From Sphingobacterium composti (GTDB lineage: Bacteria > Bacteroidota > Bacteroidia > Sphingobacteriales > Sphingobacteriaceae), in the NCBI RefSeq assembly GCF_009829075.1, contig NZ_WUQZ01000015.1:30224-94223 (forward strand): a stretch of 64,000 nt of DNA, read 5' to 3'. A program made the position numbers and the translations under genes. This document shows positions 35,211-45,152 of the stretch, piece after piece. The notes under the pieces are model-generated. The model searched no databases, was not told the origin of the DNA, and saw only the letters and a list, made by a program, of their open reading frames with translations. The first letter of the stretch is position 1, and the number at the start of each line of letters is the position of its first letter.

Positions 35211-36482
35211 ATGTTGCAGTTAAATTATATCCGAGAAAACAGGGATGCGGTTATTGAAAGATTAGCCGTTAAGAATTTTAAAGATGTAGCGATGGTTGAT
35301 GAAATCATTAGCTTGGATGAACAACGCCGCAAGATTCAGAATGAGTCCGACGCGTTAGCTGCCGAAGCAAATTCGTCTGCTAAGCAAATTGGTGATTTGA
35401 TGCGTCAAGGTAAGAAAGAAGAAGCAGAAGCTATCAAAGCAAAATCGTCCGGATATAAAGAGCAACAAAAACAATTCTTAGATAAATTGGCTGAAGTAGA
35501 ATCTGCATTGCAGGATAAGATTGTACAATTGCCTAATTTGCCACATACTTCAGTTCCACTAGGGGTTTCTGCTGAGGATAATGAGGTGGTGTTGACACAT
35601 GGCGAGGTTCCAACTTTGGCGGATAGCAAATTGCCACATTGGGAATTGTTGACAAAATATGATATAGTTGATTTAGAATTAGGTGTAAAAGTAACAGGAG
35701 CTGGTTTCCCAGTATATAAAGGAAAAGGCGCACGTCTTCAACGAGCGTTAATCAATTTCTTCTTAGATCAAGCTGCAGAAGCAGGTTATAGTGAAGTGCA
35801 AGTGCCAATTATGGTTAATGAAGCTTCAGCTTTTGCAACTGGACAGTTGCCAGATAAAGAAGGACAAATGTATCATGTTACGAATGATGATTTGTATTTG
35901 ATTCCTACGGCGGAAGTACCGGTTACTAACTTGTACCGTGATGTGATTGTGAAAGAAGAACAATTCCCAATCAGACATTGTGCCTATACGCCATGTTTCC
36001 GTCGTGAAGCAGGTTCTTATGGTGCGCACGTACGTGGTTTGAACCGTTTACACCAATTTGATAAAGTAGAAGCGGTACAAATTGTACATCCAGACAAATC
36101 ATACGAAGTATTAGAAGAAATGAGCCAATACGTACAAGGTCTTTTGCAAAAATTAGAATTACCTTACCGTGTGTTGCGTCTTTGTGGTGGTGATATGAGT
36201 TTCACTTCGGCATTGACTTACGATATGGAGGTATATTCGGCTGCACAAGAGCGTTGGTTAGAAGTGTCTTCTGTTTCAAATTTCGAAACATTCCAGTCTA
36301 ATCGTTTGAAAGTTCGTTTCAAAAATGCGGAAGGCAAAATGCAATTAGCACATACGTTAAATGGTTCGGCTTTGGCTTTACCAAGAATTGTTGCTTCTAT
36401 TTTAGAAAATAATCAATCAGAAAAGGGAATTAAGATTCCGGCTGTATTGGTGCCTTATACCGGTTTTGAATATATTGACTAA
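35211..36482 (+). CDS. serS: seryl-tRNA synthetase
   Basis: This 423-aa class II synthetase charges tRNA-Ser. An N-terminal antiparallel coiled-coil arm (about 1-105) binds the tRNA extra arm. The catalytic domain shows motif 2 (CFRREAGSYGAHVRGLNRLH) and motif 3 (NGSALALPRIVASILENNQ). Length matches bacterial SerRS. It is transcribed alone and followed by a long palindromic repeat rather than a typical GC-rich terminator. Confidence 0.97.
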   Translation: MLQLNYIRENRDAVIERLAVKNFKDVAMVDEIISLDEQRRKIQNESDALAAEANSSAKQIGDLMRQGKKEEAEAIKAKSSGYKEQQKQFLDKLAEVESALQDKIVQLPNLPHTSVPLGVSAEDNEVVLTHGEVPTLADSKLPHWELLTKYDIVDLELGVKVTGAGFPVYKGKGARLQRALINFFLDQAAEAGYSEVQVPIMVNEASAFATGQLPDKEGQMYHVTNDDLYLIPTAEVPVTNLYRDVIVKEEQFPIRHCAYTPCFRREAGSYGAHVRGLNRLHQFDKVEAVQIVHPDKSYEVLEEMSQYVQGLLQKLELPYRVLRLCGGDMSFTSALTYDMEVYSAAQERWLEVSSVSNFETFQSNRLKVRFKNAEGKMQLAHTLNGSALALPRIVASILENNQSEKGIKIPAVLVPYTGFEYID

Positions 36483-36494
36483 GTTCAATCATAA

Positions 36495-36536
36495 CTAATA
36501 ATTGATAATTGTTAATTGACAATTATCAATTATTAG
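36495..36536. repeat. 18-bp perfect AT-rich inverted repeat after serS
   Basis: The arms 36495-36512 and 36519-36536 are perfectly complementary around a 6-nt loop. The sequence consists of TAATTG/ATAATTG-like units and lies between the convergent serS and lutB genes. It may act as a terminator or belong to a dispersed palindromic repeat family. Confidence 0.75.
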
Positions 36537-36572
36537 ATTTCTCCTGTCGTTGAAATGACAAGCCATTGCCTT

Positions 36573-37964
36573 TTACTTATCCTTATTCTTTTGTTGCTCT
36601 TTCCATTGTTTGGAGAAAGATTTATCAGGGAATTCTGGTAATTCTCTGTTTTCTCCCCAAGCTTTTTTGAAGAAATTGCGCATAAAAAAGTTTTTCATTT
36701 TACCACCAAAGAAATCAATCCACTTGCGTTTCTTGACAGCAAAAGTAAAGCCTTTCCACATGCGTTGTTCAGAAGTTGGAGCTAGGTTTTCTTGAACAGA
36801 ATCTCTTCGGTTCAATAACAACATTTTTTGTATATCAATGCCTACAGGACATACTTCTGTACATTTTCCACATAAACTAGACGCGTAGGAAAGGTGCTTG
36901 AATTCTTTCATTCCATTGAGATGTGGAGAAATCAACGAGCCAATAGGTCCTTGATACGTGGTTTCGTAGGTGTGTCCACCAATATTTTGGTAAATAGGGC
37001 AGACGTTCAAACAAGCGCCACAGCGGATACAGTATAAGCCTTGACGTTGGTCTTTCTTTTCTAAGACATTTGTGCGAGCATTGTTTAAAAGGACGACATA
37101 CATTTCTTCTGGGCCATCAGTTTCGCTTTCTTGTCTAGGACCATTCAATAACGTATTATACACAGTAAGATTTTGACCTGTTCCATGTGAAGCCAATAAG
37201 GGCCAAAACAAATCCAAATCCATCATGCTAGGAATAACCTTTTCAATACCGACTACTGCAATATGAACTTTTGGGAATGTGGTAGTTAATCGGGCATTGC
37301 CCTCATTTTCGGTAATAGCAATACTTCCAGTATCTGCTACCAAAAAATTCGCACCTGAAATTCCAATTTCTGCTGTTATATATTTTTCACGCAACAATTC
37401 GCGCGCTTTCATCGTCAATTGCTCTGCCGTAGCATCCAACGGTGTGTCAAATCTTTCGTGGAATAGTTTGGCTATTTCTTCCAAACTGAGGTGCATGGCA
37501 GGTGTTACGAAGTGATAGGGTTTATGGTCGAGTAACTGAATGATGTATTCTCCTAAGTCACTTTCAATTGGCTCGATGCCTTTTTTCTCCAAGAAATGAT
37601 TGAGTTCAATTTCTTCAGTAGCCATAGATTTGGACTTGATAACTGATTTGGCATTATGCTTTTCAAATATCTTCCAAATTTCCTGTCTGGCTTCCTCAGC
37701 ATCATTTGCCCAAATTACTTTCCCTCCTTTAGCTGTAAAGTTTGCTTCAAAATCAACAAGGTACTTATCTAAGTTTTCGATTGTTCTCCATTTTATAAGA
37801 TTCGCTTTCTTTTTAGAATTTTCTAAATCGAAAAACTTACTTTTTCCCTTTTCGAACGACAAATTGTACTTATCAATATTGTTGCTAATGATTTCGCGGT
37901 GACGAAGGTCGAAGGATTTGGCTGAACTCTCTTCTATAAACTTATTTGCTATATTTTGCGCCAT
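36573..37964 (-). CDS. lutB: LutB-like iron-sulfur oxidoreductase
   Basis: The 463 residues have a LUD domain (about 75-295) and a ferredoxin-like region with two 4Fe-4S motifs, CIRCGACLNVCP and CGKCTEVCP (about 305-375). A DUF3390-like tail follows. In other bacteria LutB works with LutA and LutC to oxidise L-lactate to pyruvate; neither partner is adjacent here. A strong promoter of the TTG-N20-TACTTTTG form lies just upstream. Confidence 0.92.
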   Translation of the reverse strand: MAQNIANKFIEESSAKSFDLRHREIISNNIDKYNLSFEKGKSKFFDLENSKKKANLIKWRTIENLDKYLVDFEANFTAKGGKVIWANDAEEARQEIWKIFEKHNAKSVIKSKSMATEEIELNHFLEKKGIEPIESDLGEYIIQLLDHKPYHFVTPAMHLSLEEIAKLFHERFDTPLDATAEQLTMKARELLREKYITAEIGISGANFLVADTGSIAITENEGNARLTTTFPKVHIAVVGIEKVIPSMMDLDLFWPLLASHGTGQNLTVYNTLLNGPRQESETDGPEEMYVVLLNNARTNVLEKKDQRQGLYCIRCGACLNVCPIYQNIGGHTYETTYQGPIGSLISPHLNGMKEFKHLSYASSLCGKCTEVCPVGIDIQKMLLLNRRDSVQENLAPTSEQRMWKGFTFAVKKRKWIDFFGGKMKNFFMRNFFKKAWGENRELPEFPDKSFSKQWKEQQKNKDK

Positions 37965-37986
37965 GCTGACTTTCCTAATTCTCTTA

Positions 37987-38017
37987 CAAAAGTAAAAGTT
38001 GACAAGTAATCTGCCAA
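37987..38017 (-). promoter_or_regulatory. promoter of lutB
   Basis: On the minus strand TTG (38017-38015), exactly 20 nt, then TACTTTTG (37994-37987), 22 nt before the ATG at 37964. Confidence 0.75.
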
Positions 38018-38076
38018 CTTTTTAAATATAGACTAATTATTTGAAAAATTAATTAGCTTTAGTTTAGATTTAGGCT

Positions 38077-38922
38077 TTATATATTCTGTTTAGTGTATGT
38101 TATTTTACTTTTTATTCTCAACTTTCTTAAATATAAACCTACACCAAGGTATAGTGTGGTTGTGATAATTCCCGAAATGGGAGATATTAAGATTTCTTTG
38201 CCTGCATTAATTGTAATGTGATTATCAATTATTAAATGATTGATTACAGAATCTTCTATCGTATGAAGAATTACGACGGGCCAAATAGATTGGGTAAGAC
38301 GGTATATTTCAACAAACATTACAGCCCAACAAATCATAGATAATATTGCAACTAGAGTAAAACTAAATCGGTCAGTAGAAAGAATTTGAGTAATCAAATT
38401 CTCTGGAAGAAAATATAAATAATAGGGAATATGCCATGCTCCCCACACTGAACCGACAATTAAATAAAGCCAAAAATCACTTGTTTTTTCTTCAATCAGT
38501 TTGCTGGTTAAATATCCGCGCCAAACTGATTCTTCAAAAGTATTTTTAATAAAATTCGGAATGAGCGATACGAGAAAACCTTGTGTATAGCTGTCAGCTC
38601 GAAAGTCATTGAGGCTCATCCAACCTATTGTTGTTCCTATAAATATAACGGTAGCTGTCACCAATGGATAAATTAATAGGGAGGCGATATACCATTTTAT
38701 ATTATTATCCCAATTGATTGAAATGTTCATCTTTCTCCAACCATCTCCGGTAAATGTTCGAAGTAGTATTACTGCAATAAGTGGTAATACCAGCCAGATT
38801 CCCATCCCTAATGATTCCGCTTCAGATGTTGGTTCGATATAGCTATCAACTAATATTCCAATCCATCCGCTTGTAAGTGCAACGATAATGAAGATTATAA
38901 TATTGATGTTTGATTTGGTCAT
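38077..38922 (-). CDS. CPBP-family intramembrane glutamic protease
   Basis: The 281-aa polytopic membrane protein (about eight helices) has the CAAX-protease/bacteriocin-processing motifs: EESVWRGYL, the following HIPYYLYF, and a late histidine in VILHTIEDSVINH. Such proteases cut within or next to the membrane; some give bacteriocin self-immunity. No bacteriocin genes are nearby. A weak AT-rich hairpin (38033-38056) follows the gene. Confidence 0.88.
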   Translation of the reverse strand: MTKSNINIIIFIIVALTSGWIGILVDSYIEPTSEAESLGMGIWLVLPLIAVILLRTFTGDGWRKMNISINWDNNIKWYIASLLIYPLVTATVIFIGTTIGWMSLNDFRADSYTQGFLVSLIPNFIKNTFEESVWRGYLTSKLIEEKTSDFWLYLIVGSVWGAWHIPYYLYFLPENLITQILSTDRFSFTLVAILSMICWAVMFVEIYRLTQSIWPVVILHTIEDSVINHLIIDNHITINAGKEILISPISGIITTTLYLGVGLYLRKLRIKSKITYTKQNI

Positions 38923-38990
38923 ATGATAATTGCAAATTTTTAAATATATCCATTTTATCTGTTCTAATTCTAAATAGAAAATTTTTAAAC

Positions 38991-39030
38991 AAAAAAGAAT
39001 AGGCGTATTCAGTTTAATGAATACGCCTAT
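38991..39030 (-). terminator. intrinsic terminator after aspS
   Basis: A perfect 13-bp stem (38999-39011 with 39018-39030) with a 6-nt loop. A6 at 38991-38996 forms the minus-strand T-tract. Confidence 0.9.
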
Positions 39031-39052
39031 AAATTATGGAAATAAATTATTC

Positions 39053-40807
39053 TTATGCTTTCAATGCCAAAGCCAAACTTAACTCTTCTAACTGAGCTTG
39101 GTCTACTGGCGCTGGTGCGTCAATCATCACATCACGACCCGAATTGTTTTTAGGGAATGCGATAAAGTCACGAATAGTTTCTTGACCACCTAGAATTGCA
39201 ACCAAACGGTCTAAACCGAACGCCAAACCACCATGTGGAGGAGCGCCATATTGGAAAGCATTCATTAAGAAGCCAAATTGCTCTTGGGCTTGCTCTGGTG
39301 TAAATCCTAAATGCTTAAACATTAAGGCTTGCATTTCTTTATCATGAATACGGATAGAACCACCTCCGATTTCATTTCCATTCAATACCAAGTCATACGC
39401 ATTAGCACGAACTTTTCCTGGGTCTGTGTCCAATAAGTGCATGTCTTCAGGTTTTGGAGAAGTAAATGGGTGGTGCATTGCGTGGTAACGCTCAGTTTCT
39501 TCATCCCACTCCAATAACGGGAAGTCTACAACCCATAGTGGAGAAAATTCTTCTGGTTTACGTAAACCCATTCGGTTGCCTAATTCCATACGTAAAGCCG
39601 AAAGTTGTGCTCTTGTTTTGTTTGCAGGACCTGATAATACCAAAATCAAATCGCCTTCTTTTGCTCCTGTTGCTTCAGCCCATTTTGCTAAGTCAGCTTG
39701 GTCGTAGAATTTATCTACTGATGATTTGTATTGACCGCTTGCTTCACATTTCACGTAAACCATACCCGAAGCGCCAACTTGAGGACGTTTTACCCAATCA
39801 ATTAAAGCGTCGATTTCTTTACGTGTGTATGAAGCTGCTCCAGGTACAGCAATACCAACAACTAATTCTGCAGAATTGAATACTCCAAATTCTTTGTGTT
39901 GTGCAATTGCATTCAATTCACCGAACTTCATCCCGAAACGAATATCTGGTTTGTCGTTTCCGTAGGTACGCATAGCCTCATCAAAAGTCATGCGTGGGAA
40001 TTTTTGGATATCGATATTATGGATTTTCTTTAATAGGTGACGTGTTAATCCTTCGAATACGTTCAAGATGTCTTCTTGCTCGATGAAGGACATTTCACAG
40101 TCGATTTGAGTAAACTCTGGTTGACGGTCAGCACGTAAATCCTCGTCACGGAAACATTTAACAATCTGGAAATAACGGTCCATGCCTGCTACCATCAACA
40201 ATTGTTTGAATGTCTGTGGTGATTGTGGCAACGCGTAAAATTGTCCTGGATTCATGCGTGAAGGCACCACAAAATCACGTGCACCTTCTGGTGTAGACTT
40301 GATCAAATATGGTGTTTCTACTTCGCAGAAATCAAGGTTTGAAAGATAGTTACGAACTTCTTGTGCAACCTTATGGCGGAACAATAAGCTGTTTTTAACA
40401 GGATTACGACGGATGTCCAAATAGCGGTATTTCATACGTATATCCTCGCCACCATCAGTCTCGTCTTCAATTGTGAATGGAGGAAGTTGAGCTTCGTTTA
40501 GAATTGTTAGTTCAGAAACCAAAACTTCTATTTCGCCTGTCGGAATATTGTTGTTTTTTGATTCACGTTCTATTACTGTACCTTTTACTTGAATAACGAA
40601 TTCGCGGCCTAGAGATTTTGCTAATTGCATCACGCGAGCTTCCGTGCGTGCTTCATCAAAGATTAGTTGCGTGATTCCGTATCTATCACGTAAATCTACC
40701 CAAATCATGAATCCTTTGTCACGCGATTTTTGTACCCAACCAGCTAGAGTTACTTCTTTATTTACATCAGCGATTCGAAGTTCGCCGCAGTTTTGACTTC
40801 TATACAT
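39053..40807 (-). CDS. aspS: aspartyl-tRNA synthetase, bacterial type
   Basis: This 584-aa class IIb synthetase has an N-terminal OB-fold anticodon-binding domain (about 1-105), a catalytic core ([18 protein letters not shown] is motif 2; [13 protein letters not shown] is motif 3) and the bacterial GAD insertion (about 280-415). It charges tRNA-Asp. Single-gene unit with a TAATTTTG box (40844-40837) and its own terminator. Confidence 0.97.
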   Translation of the reverse strand: MYRSQNCGELRIADVNKEVTLAGWVQKSRDKGFMIWVDLRDRYGITQLIFDEARTEARVMQLAKSLGREFVIQVKGTVIERESKNNNIPTGEIEVLVSELTILNEAQLPPFTIEDETDGGEDIRMKYRYLDIRRNPVKNSLLFRHKVAQEVRNYLSNLDFCEVETPYLIKSTPEGARDFVVPSRMNPGQFYALPQSPQTFKQLLMVAGMDRYFQIVKCFRDEDLRADRQPEFTQIDCEMSFIEQEDILNVFEGLTRHLLKKIHNIDIQKFPRMTFDEAMRTYGNDKPDIRFGMKFGELNAIAQHKEFGVFNSAELVVGIAVPGAASYTRKEIDALIDWVKRPQVGASGMVYVKCEASGQYKSSVDKFYDQADLAKWAEATGAKEGDLILVLSGPANKTRAQLSALRMELGNRMGLRKPEEFSPLWVVDFPLLEWDEETERYHAMHHPFTSPKPEDMHLLDTDPGKVRANAYDLVLNGNEIGGGSIRIHDKEMQALMFKHLGFTPEQAQEQFGFLMNAFQYGAPPHGGLAFGLDRLVAILGGQETIRDFIAFPKNNSGRDVMIDAPAPVDQAQLEELSLALALKA

Positions 40808-40836
40808 ATTAATTAAATAGTAGAAAATATATCCTG

Positions 40837-40844
40837 CAAAATTA
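40837..40844 (-). promoter_or_regulatory. -7 promoter box of aspS
   Basis: TAATTTTG on the minus strand, 29 nt before the ATG at 40807. Confidence 0.5.
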
Positions 40845-41125
40845 TTGGTTTTGTAGGAGAATAACGAATGCTATAATACAAATAAAAAAGGCTTCATATT
40901 ATCCATCATTAAGTCTCAATTAAAGGTTGGATTTTACTACCACTTTGTCCCACTTTTTTCAAAAAACCTGCAAAATCACTTATATTTTTAGTTGAAAATT
41001 TATGTTTTGTGGCTAAAAAATGACAGAAAATAATGCTTGTGTCAACATGTTGATTATCAATAAAAACCTCGCTTAAAATCTATTTTATGCATAATTTTTA
41101 GTCTAGTTATTATAGTAATTAAGGG
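40845..41125. other. non-coding region between aspS and the mraZ operator
   Basis: Together with its flanks this is the longest gene-free stretch (40808-41215). I see no supported gene or RNA. A perfect 12-bp palindrome TCAACATGTTGA lies near 41042, and short frames present (for example 18 codons at 41019) have no supporting signals. Confidence 0.5.
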
Positions 41126-41184
41126 TGTGGAAAACTTTTTTGTGGGGGATTGTGGGAGTATGTGGGAGAAAGTGTATACTTTTA
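41126..41184 (+). promoter_or_regulatory. MraZ operator and mraZ promoter region
   Basis: Three direct repeats of the form TGTGGGRG occur at exactly 10-bp spacing: 41141, 41151 and 41161. This matches the known MraZ-binding arrangement of repeated GTGGGNG boxes upstream of mraZ. A DnaA-like 9-mer (TGTGGAAAA, 41126-41134) precedes them, and a near -7 box TACTTTTA (41177-41184) follows. MraZ bound here would repress the dcw cluster. Confidence 0.88.
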
Positions 41185-41215
41185 CATTAAATTTGATTAG
41201 CGATATAGACTACGA

Positions 41216-41689
41216 ATGAATTTTTTAATCGGAGAATACGAATGCAAGCTGGACGCCAAAGGAAGAATGGTAGTTCCTGCAGCGCTCAAACGTCAGTTGC
41301 CTGATGTGGAGCGTGAAGGGCTTGTGGTGAATCGTGGCTTCGATGGAAACTTGGTGATTTATACGCGAGCAGAATGGAATAAAATTTTATCTCAATTATC
41401 GAGATTAAATCAATTTCAAGCAAAAAATCGTGATTTCGTCAGAAAATTCACCAGTGGTGCTACGGAATTGACCTTAGATTCTGCTGGTCGTGTGTTGTTG
41501 CCAAAGAATTTGTTGGATTATGCACAGGTGGGTTCGGAGTTGGTGTTGGTGTGTAACCTAAGCAAAGTAGAATTGTGGTCTAAGGCTAAACATGAAGAGA
41601 GAATGAATGCTATTTCTGAAGAAGATTTCTCGGATTTGGCAGAATCAGTAATGGGAGATTTTGATTTAGAAGGAGGTTTTAATGTCTAG
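41216..41689 (+). CDS. mraZ: transcriptional regulator MraZ
   Basis: The 157-aa protein has two AbrB-like SpoVT repeats (about 5-50 and 75-125). Each has the DxKGR-type element, seen as LDAKGRMVVPAALK and LDSAGRVLLPKNLL. MraZ forms a ring and represses the division cluster from operator repeats, which are visible 46-75 bp upstream. The gene overlaps rsmH by 8 nt. Confidence 0.96.
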   Translation: MNFLIGEYECKLDAKGRMVVPAALKRQLPDVEREGLVVNRGFDGNLVIYTRAEWNKILSQLSRLNQFQAKNRDFVRKFTSGATELTLDSAGRVLLPKNLLDYAQVGSELVLVCNLSKVELWSKAKHEERMNAISEEDFSDLAESVMGDFDLEGGFNV

Positions 41690-42599
41690 TGAACAAGTGT
41701 ATCATGTGCCTGTGATGCTCCATGAATGTATGGATGCGTTGGATATTAAGCCGGATGGCGTGTATGTGGATGTTACTTTTGGAGGTGGTGGTCACTCTCG
41801 TGAGATTCTAAAAAGATTGGGTCCGAATGGAAAATTAATAGCATTCGACCAAGATCCTGATGCTATAAATAATGCTATTGATGATGCGCGTTTCGTCTTG
41901 ATTCATCAAAACTTTCGCTTTTTGAAAAATTATTTGCGTTTAGAAGGTGTGAAAGAAGTGGATGGGATTTTGGGCGATTTGGGTGTGTCGTCACATCAGT
42001 TTGATGACGCTGAGCGTGGATTTTCTATTCGTTTTGATGCGGATTTGGATATGCGTATGGATCAAGTTTCGGATTTGGATGCGCGCAAAGTCTTGAATAC
42101 GTATTCGGAAGAAGATTTACATCGCATTTTTGGTATGTATGGTGAGGTTCAAAATGCCAAGTCATTAGCAAAAACTATTGTAACAGCGCGACTAACAAAA
42201 GAAATTAATACGGTTGCGGAATTAAAAGAGGTGATAAAAAAGTTAGTTCCGAAAGGAAAAGAACATAAATATCACGCTCAGGTATTTCAAGCGTTGCGTA
42301 TTGAAGTGAATAAAGAGTTGGAAGCTTTGCAAGAATTTTTGATGCAAAGCATTTCGGTTTTAAAAGAGAATGGTCGTTTGGTCATCATGTCTTACCATTC
42401 TTTAGAAGATAGATTGGTCAAAAATTTCATGTTGAAGGGGAAGTTTAGAGGTGAGGTTGAAAAGGATTTTTTTGGAAATGAAATAAAGCCATTTCGTGTA
42501 ATATCACGAAAAGCTATAACGGCTTCTGAAGAAGAATTGCAATTAAACAATCGATCGCGAAGTGCAAAATTGCGCGTAGCGGAAAAGATAACTAATTAG
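41682..42599 (+). CDS. rsmH: 16S rRNA N4-C1402 methyltransferase
   Basis: The 305-aa RsmH (MraW) has the SAM motif VDVTFGGGGHSREIL, the LGDLGVSSHQFDDAERGFS block and a C-terminal MSYHSLEDRLVKNF. It methylates the same rRNA base, C1402, whose ribose is modified by RsmI (also in this window). Overlaps mraZ by 8 nt, so coupled. Confidence 0.97.
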   Translation: MSSEQVYHVPVMLHECMDALDIKPDGVYVDVTFGGGGHSREILKRLGPNGKLIAFDQDPDAINNAIDDARFVLIHQNFRFLKNYLRLEGVKEVDGILGDLGVSSHQFDDAERGFSIRFDADLDMRMDQVSDLDARKVLNTYSEEDLHRIFGMYGEVQNAKSLAKTIVTARLTKEINTVAELKEVIKKLVPKGKEHKYHAQVFQALRIEVNKELEALQEFLMQSISVLKENGRLVIMSYHSLEDRLVKNFMLKGKFRGEVEKDFFGNEIKPFRVISRKAITASEEELQLNNRSRSAKLRVAEKITN

Positions 42600-42609
42600 T
42601 ACAGCAGGT

Positions 42610-43017
42610 ATGTCGAGAAGGAATACATTGCGCAACCAAGAGCTGAGCGAAGATGTTCAGGAGGAAATTTCCGAATCGGTAGAAGAAAAAGTTGAGGTGA
42701 CTCAAAGTTTTCTTCGTGATTTATTTTCTCCGTCAAGATTGTCAACCTATTTGGTTACAAAGAATCTTCCATTTATTGCTTTTTTATTGTTTTTGGCGCT
42801 GTTGTATATATCGAATCGACATTTAGCAGAACGTACAGTGAGGCAAATAGACCGTTTGGGTCGTGAAGTGAAAGAATTGAGTTGGGATTATAAGTCTTTG
42901 TCTGCGGAGTTAATGAAATTGACAACTCAATCAGAGATAGCAAAACGAGCGGATACATTGGGGTTGAAGGAGCGTACGGAGCCACCAATTAAACTTGAGG
43001 TTTTGAAAGAAAAATAG
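42610..43017 (+). CDS. ftsL: FtsL-like division protein
   Basis: The 135 residues are a bitopic protein: an acidic cytoplasmic N-terminus (about 1-50), one transmembrane helix (about 56-73, LPFIAFLLFLALLYI), and a periplasmic coiled-coil-like part. Sequence identity in FtsL is low, so the call rests on position between rsmH and ftsI, size and topology. It would form the FtsQLB-like complex that activates septal synthesis. Confidence 0.88.
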   Translation: MSRRNTLRNQELSEDVQEEISESVEEKVEVTQSFLRDLFSPSRLSTYLVTKNLPFIAFLLFLALLYISNRHLAERTVRQIDRLGREVKELSWDYKSLSAELMKLTTQSEIAKRADTLGLKERTEPPIKLEVLKEK

Positions 43018-43036
43018 AGAATAGTATTTCGTTAGA

Positions 43037-45151
43037 ATGAATATTAGGAAGTCCATATTAGTGCGTGTATACCTAGCCTTTGGGTTGATGGTATTTGGAG
43101 CCTTAGCAGTTTTTGCTAAGCTTTTGCATTTGCAGTATGTGGATGGAGAGAAGTGGAGAGTCATAGCTGATAGTTTGACAATTCAGGAGCGTGTGGTCGA
43201 GGCAGCCAGAGGTAATATTTATTCTGTTGATGGTAGTTTATTGGCGACATCAGTGCCTGAGTATGAAATCAGATTTGACGCGATGTCAATTCCTTTGGAA
43301 TATAATGATGTCTTTAATAGCAAGGTTGATTCGTTGGCGACAAAATTGGCTGGATTCTTTAAAGATAAATCCCCTCGTCAATACTTGACTATTTTAAAGC
43401 AAGCGAGAAGTAAAAAGCAACGTTATGTGTTGTTGAAGCGTGCGGTTTCACATCAAGATTTAAAAGTGCTAAAGACTTTTCCTTTGTTTAAGACCTTTCG
43501 TGAAGGAAAAAGAAGATACTCAAGTAGTTTAGTCGCGGTTAGACAAAATAAGAGAATATTGCCATTTACTAATCTTGCGGCACGTACAATAGGTTACAAG
43601 AACGATGAGTTTAGAGTTGGGTTGGAGGGAGCATACGGAGATTACATTGAAGGGAAAAGTGGAGCGCAAATGATGCAGCGCATTGCGGGAGGAGTATGGG
43701 TTCCAGTCAATAGAGAGCTAGAAGTTGCTCCTGTTGATGGTTCGGATATTATTTCCACTATCGATGTGAATATGCAAGATATGGCGCAACGCGCATTAGG
43801 TAAGCAGATGAAAATCAGTAATGCCGATGAGGGTTGTGTGATATTGATGGAGGTGCAGACGGGTGAAATTCGCGCAATAGCCAATTTTACAAAAGATAAA
43901 GATGGGGAGTATCGTGAAAAATTTAATTATGCTATTGCTCAAACTGCTGATCCGGGCTCGACATTTAAGCTTGCATCTTTTTTGGCGGCAATTGATGATG
44001 GATATATAGATACAGCAACACGTGTAGATATTGGGAATGGAACGTATAAAGTGCCATCGCACACAATACGAGATTCACATGCTCCTAAGAAATCTGTTAT
44101 AACTGTAAAGGAAGCTTTTGAAGAATCTTCGAATGTGGCAATTACAAAATTGATCAATACGCATTATGGAAATAATCCATCAAAATATACCTCAAAACTT
44201 CATAGTTGGGGGCTGCATGAACCTTTAGGGTTGCAAATACCTGGTGAAGGTAAGCCAGTGGTGAAATCACCGAAAAATAAATCTTGGAGTAAATTGTCTT
44301 TGGTGCAAATGGCTTATGGATATGAATTGTTATTAACGCCTTTGCAAACATTAACACTTTATAATGGTGTGGCAAATAATGGAAAGTTGATTGCTCCAGT
44401 TTTTGTAAAAGAGATAAGACATTTGGGTAATACTATTGAACGTTTTGAAGCGCGAGTTATAAATAAGCAAATGGCTAGTGCTGAAGCAATATCAAAAATG
44501 CAAGGTTTGCTTGAGGGGGTTATGATTGAAGGGACAGGTAAAAGGTTAGCGAGTCCATTATATTCATCTGCTGGCAAAACAGGTACAGCGCAAATGGCTG
44601 ACAACTCTCGTGGTTATGGCGCTCGACGTTATCAATCTTCATTTGCAGGTTATTTTCCTGCAAATAATCCAAAATATTCTATGATAGTGGTGATTCGTAA
44701 TCCACGAAACGGGTATTATGGGGGTTCGGTAGCGGGTCCTGTTTTTAAGGAGTTGGCAGATATGGTGTATGCAAATGATTTGAATTTACACGGAACTTTT
44801 GCTACTAAAGCGGTGAATACAGCGGGCATGCGTACGCCATTGACATTGAATGGTTCGAAAGAAGCATCAACAAAAGTGTACGAGGCGTTAGGTTTTAGCC
44901 CCCAAAATTGGAATTCGATAAGTCAAGGTGATTCGTCATTGGTACAAAAAGGATTTCCATTTATCGAGGTTACGATCAAAGAAGGTGTTGTTCCGAATGT
45001 AAAAGGCATGGGATTGGTTGATGCGATATTTACGATGGAAAACGCTGGGTTTAAAACAAAAATTTCAGGTAAAGGTAAGGTTATCGCGCAGTCTTTAACA
45101 CCAGGTCAGCGATTGAAAATAGGTTCTAACATTTCATTAGAGTTGAATTGA
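43037..45151 (+). CDS. ftsI: septal peptidoglycan transpeptidase (PBP3)
   Basis: This 704-aa class B PBP has an N-terminal membrane anchor (about 8-28), a dimerisation domain, and a transpeptidase domain with STFK (Ser308), SSN (364-366) and KTGT (about 510). A C-terminal PASTA domain (about 640-704; VPNVKGMGLVDAIFTMENAG) follows, a feature absent from E. coli FtsI. It crosslinks septal peptidoglycan with FtsW. It is 1 nt before murE. Confidence 0.96.
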   Translation: MNIRKSILVRVYLAFGLMVFGALAVFAKLLHLQYVDGEKWRVIADSLTIQERVVEAARGNIYSVDGSLLATSVPEYEIRFDAMSIPLEYNDVFNSKVDSLATKLAGFFKDKSPRQYLTILKQARSKKQRYVLLKRAVSHQDLKVLKTFPLFKTFREGKRRYSSSLVAVRQNKRILPFTNLAARTIGYKNDEFRVGLEGAYGDYIEGKSGAQMMQRIAGGVWVPVNRELEVAPVDGSDIISTIDVNMQDMAQRALGKQMKISNADEGCVILMEVQTGEIRAIANFTKDKDGEYREKFNYAIAQTADPGSTFKLASFLAAIDDGYIDTATRVDIGNGTYKVPSHTIRDSHAPKKSVITVKEAFEESSNVAITKLINTHYGNNPSKYTSKLHSWGLHEPLGLQIPGEGKPVVKSPKNKSWSKLSLVQMAYGYELLLTPLQTLTLYNGVANNGKLIAPVFVKEIRHLGNTIERFEARVINKQMASAEAISKMQGLLEGVMIEGTGKRLASPLYSSAGKTGTAQMADNSRGYGARRYQSSFAGYFPANNPKYSMIVVIRNPRNGYYGGSVAGPVFKELADMVYANDLNLHGTFATKAVNTAGMRTPLTLNGSKEASTKVYEALGFSPQNWNSISQGDSSLVQKGFPFIEVTIKEGVVPNVKGMGLVDAIFTMENAGFKTKISGKGKVIAQSLTPGQRLKIGSNISLELN

Positions 45152-45152
45152 T

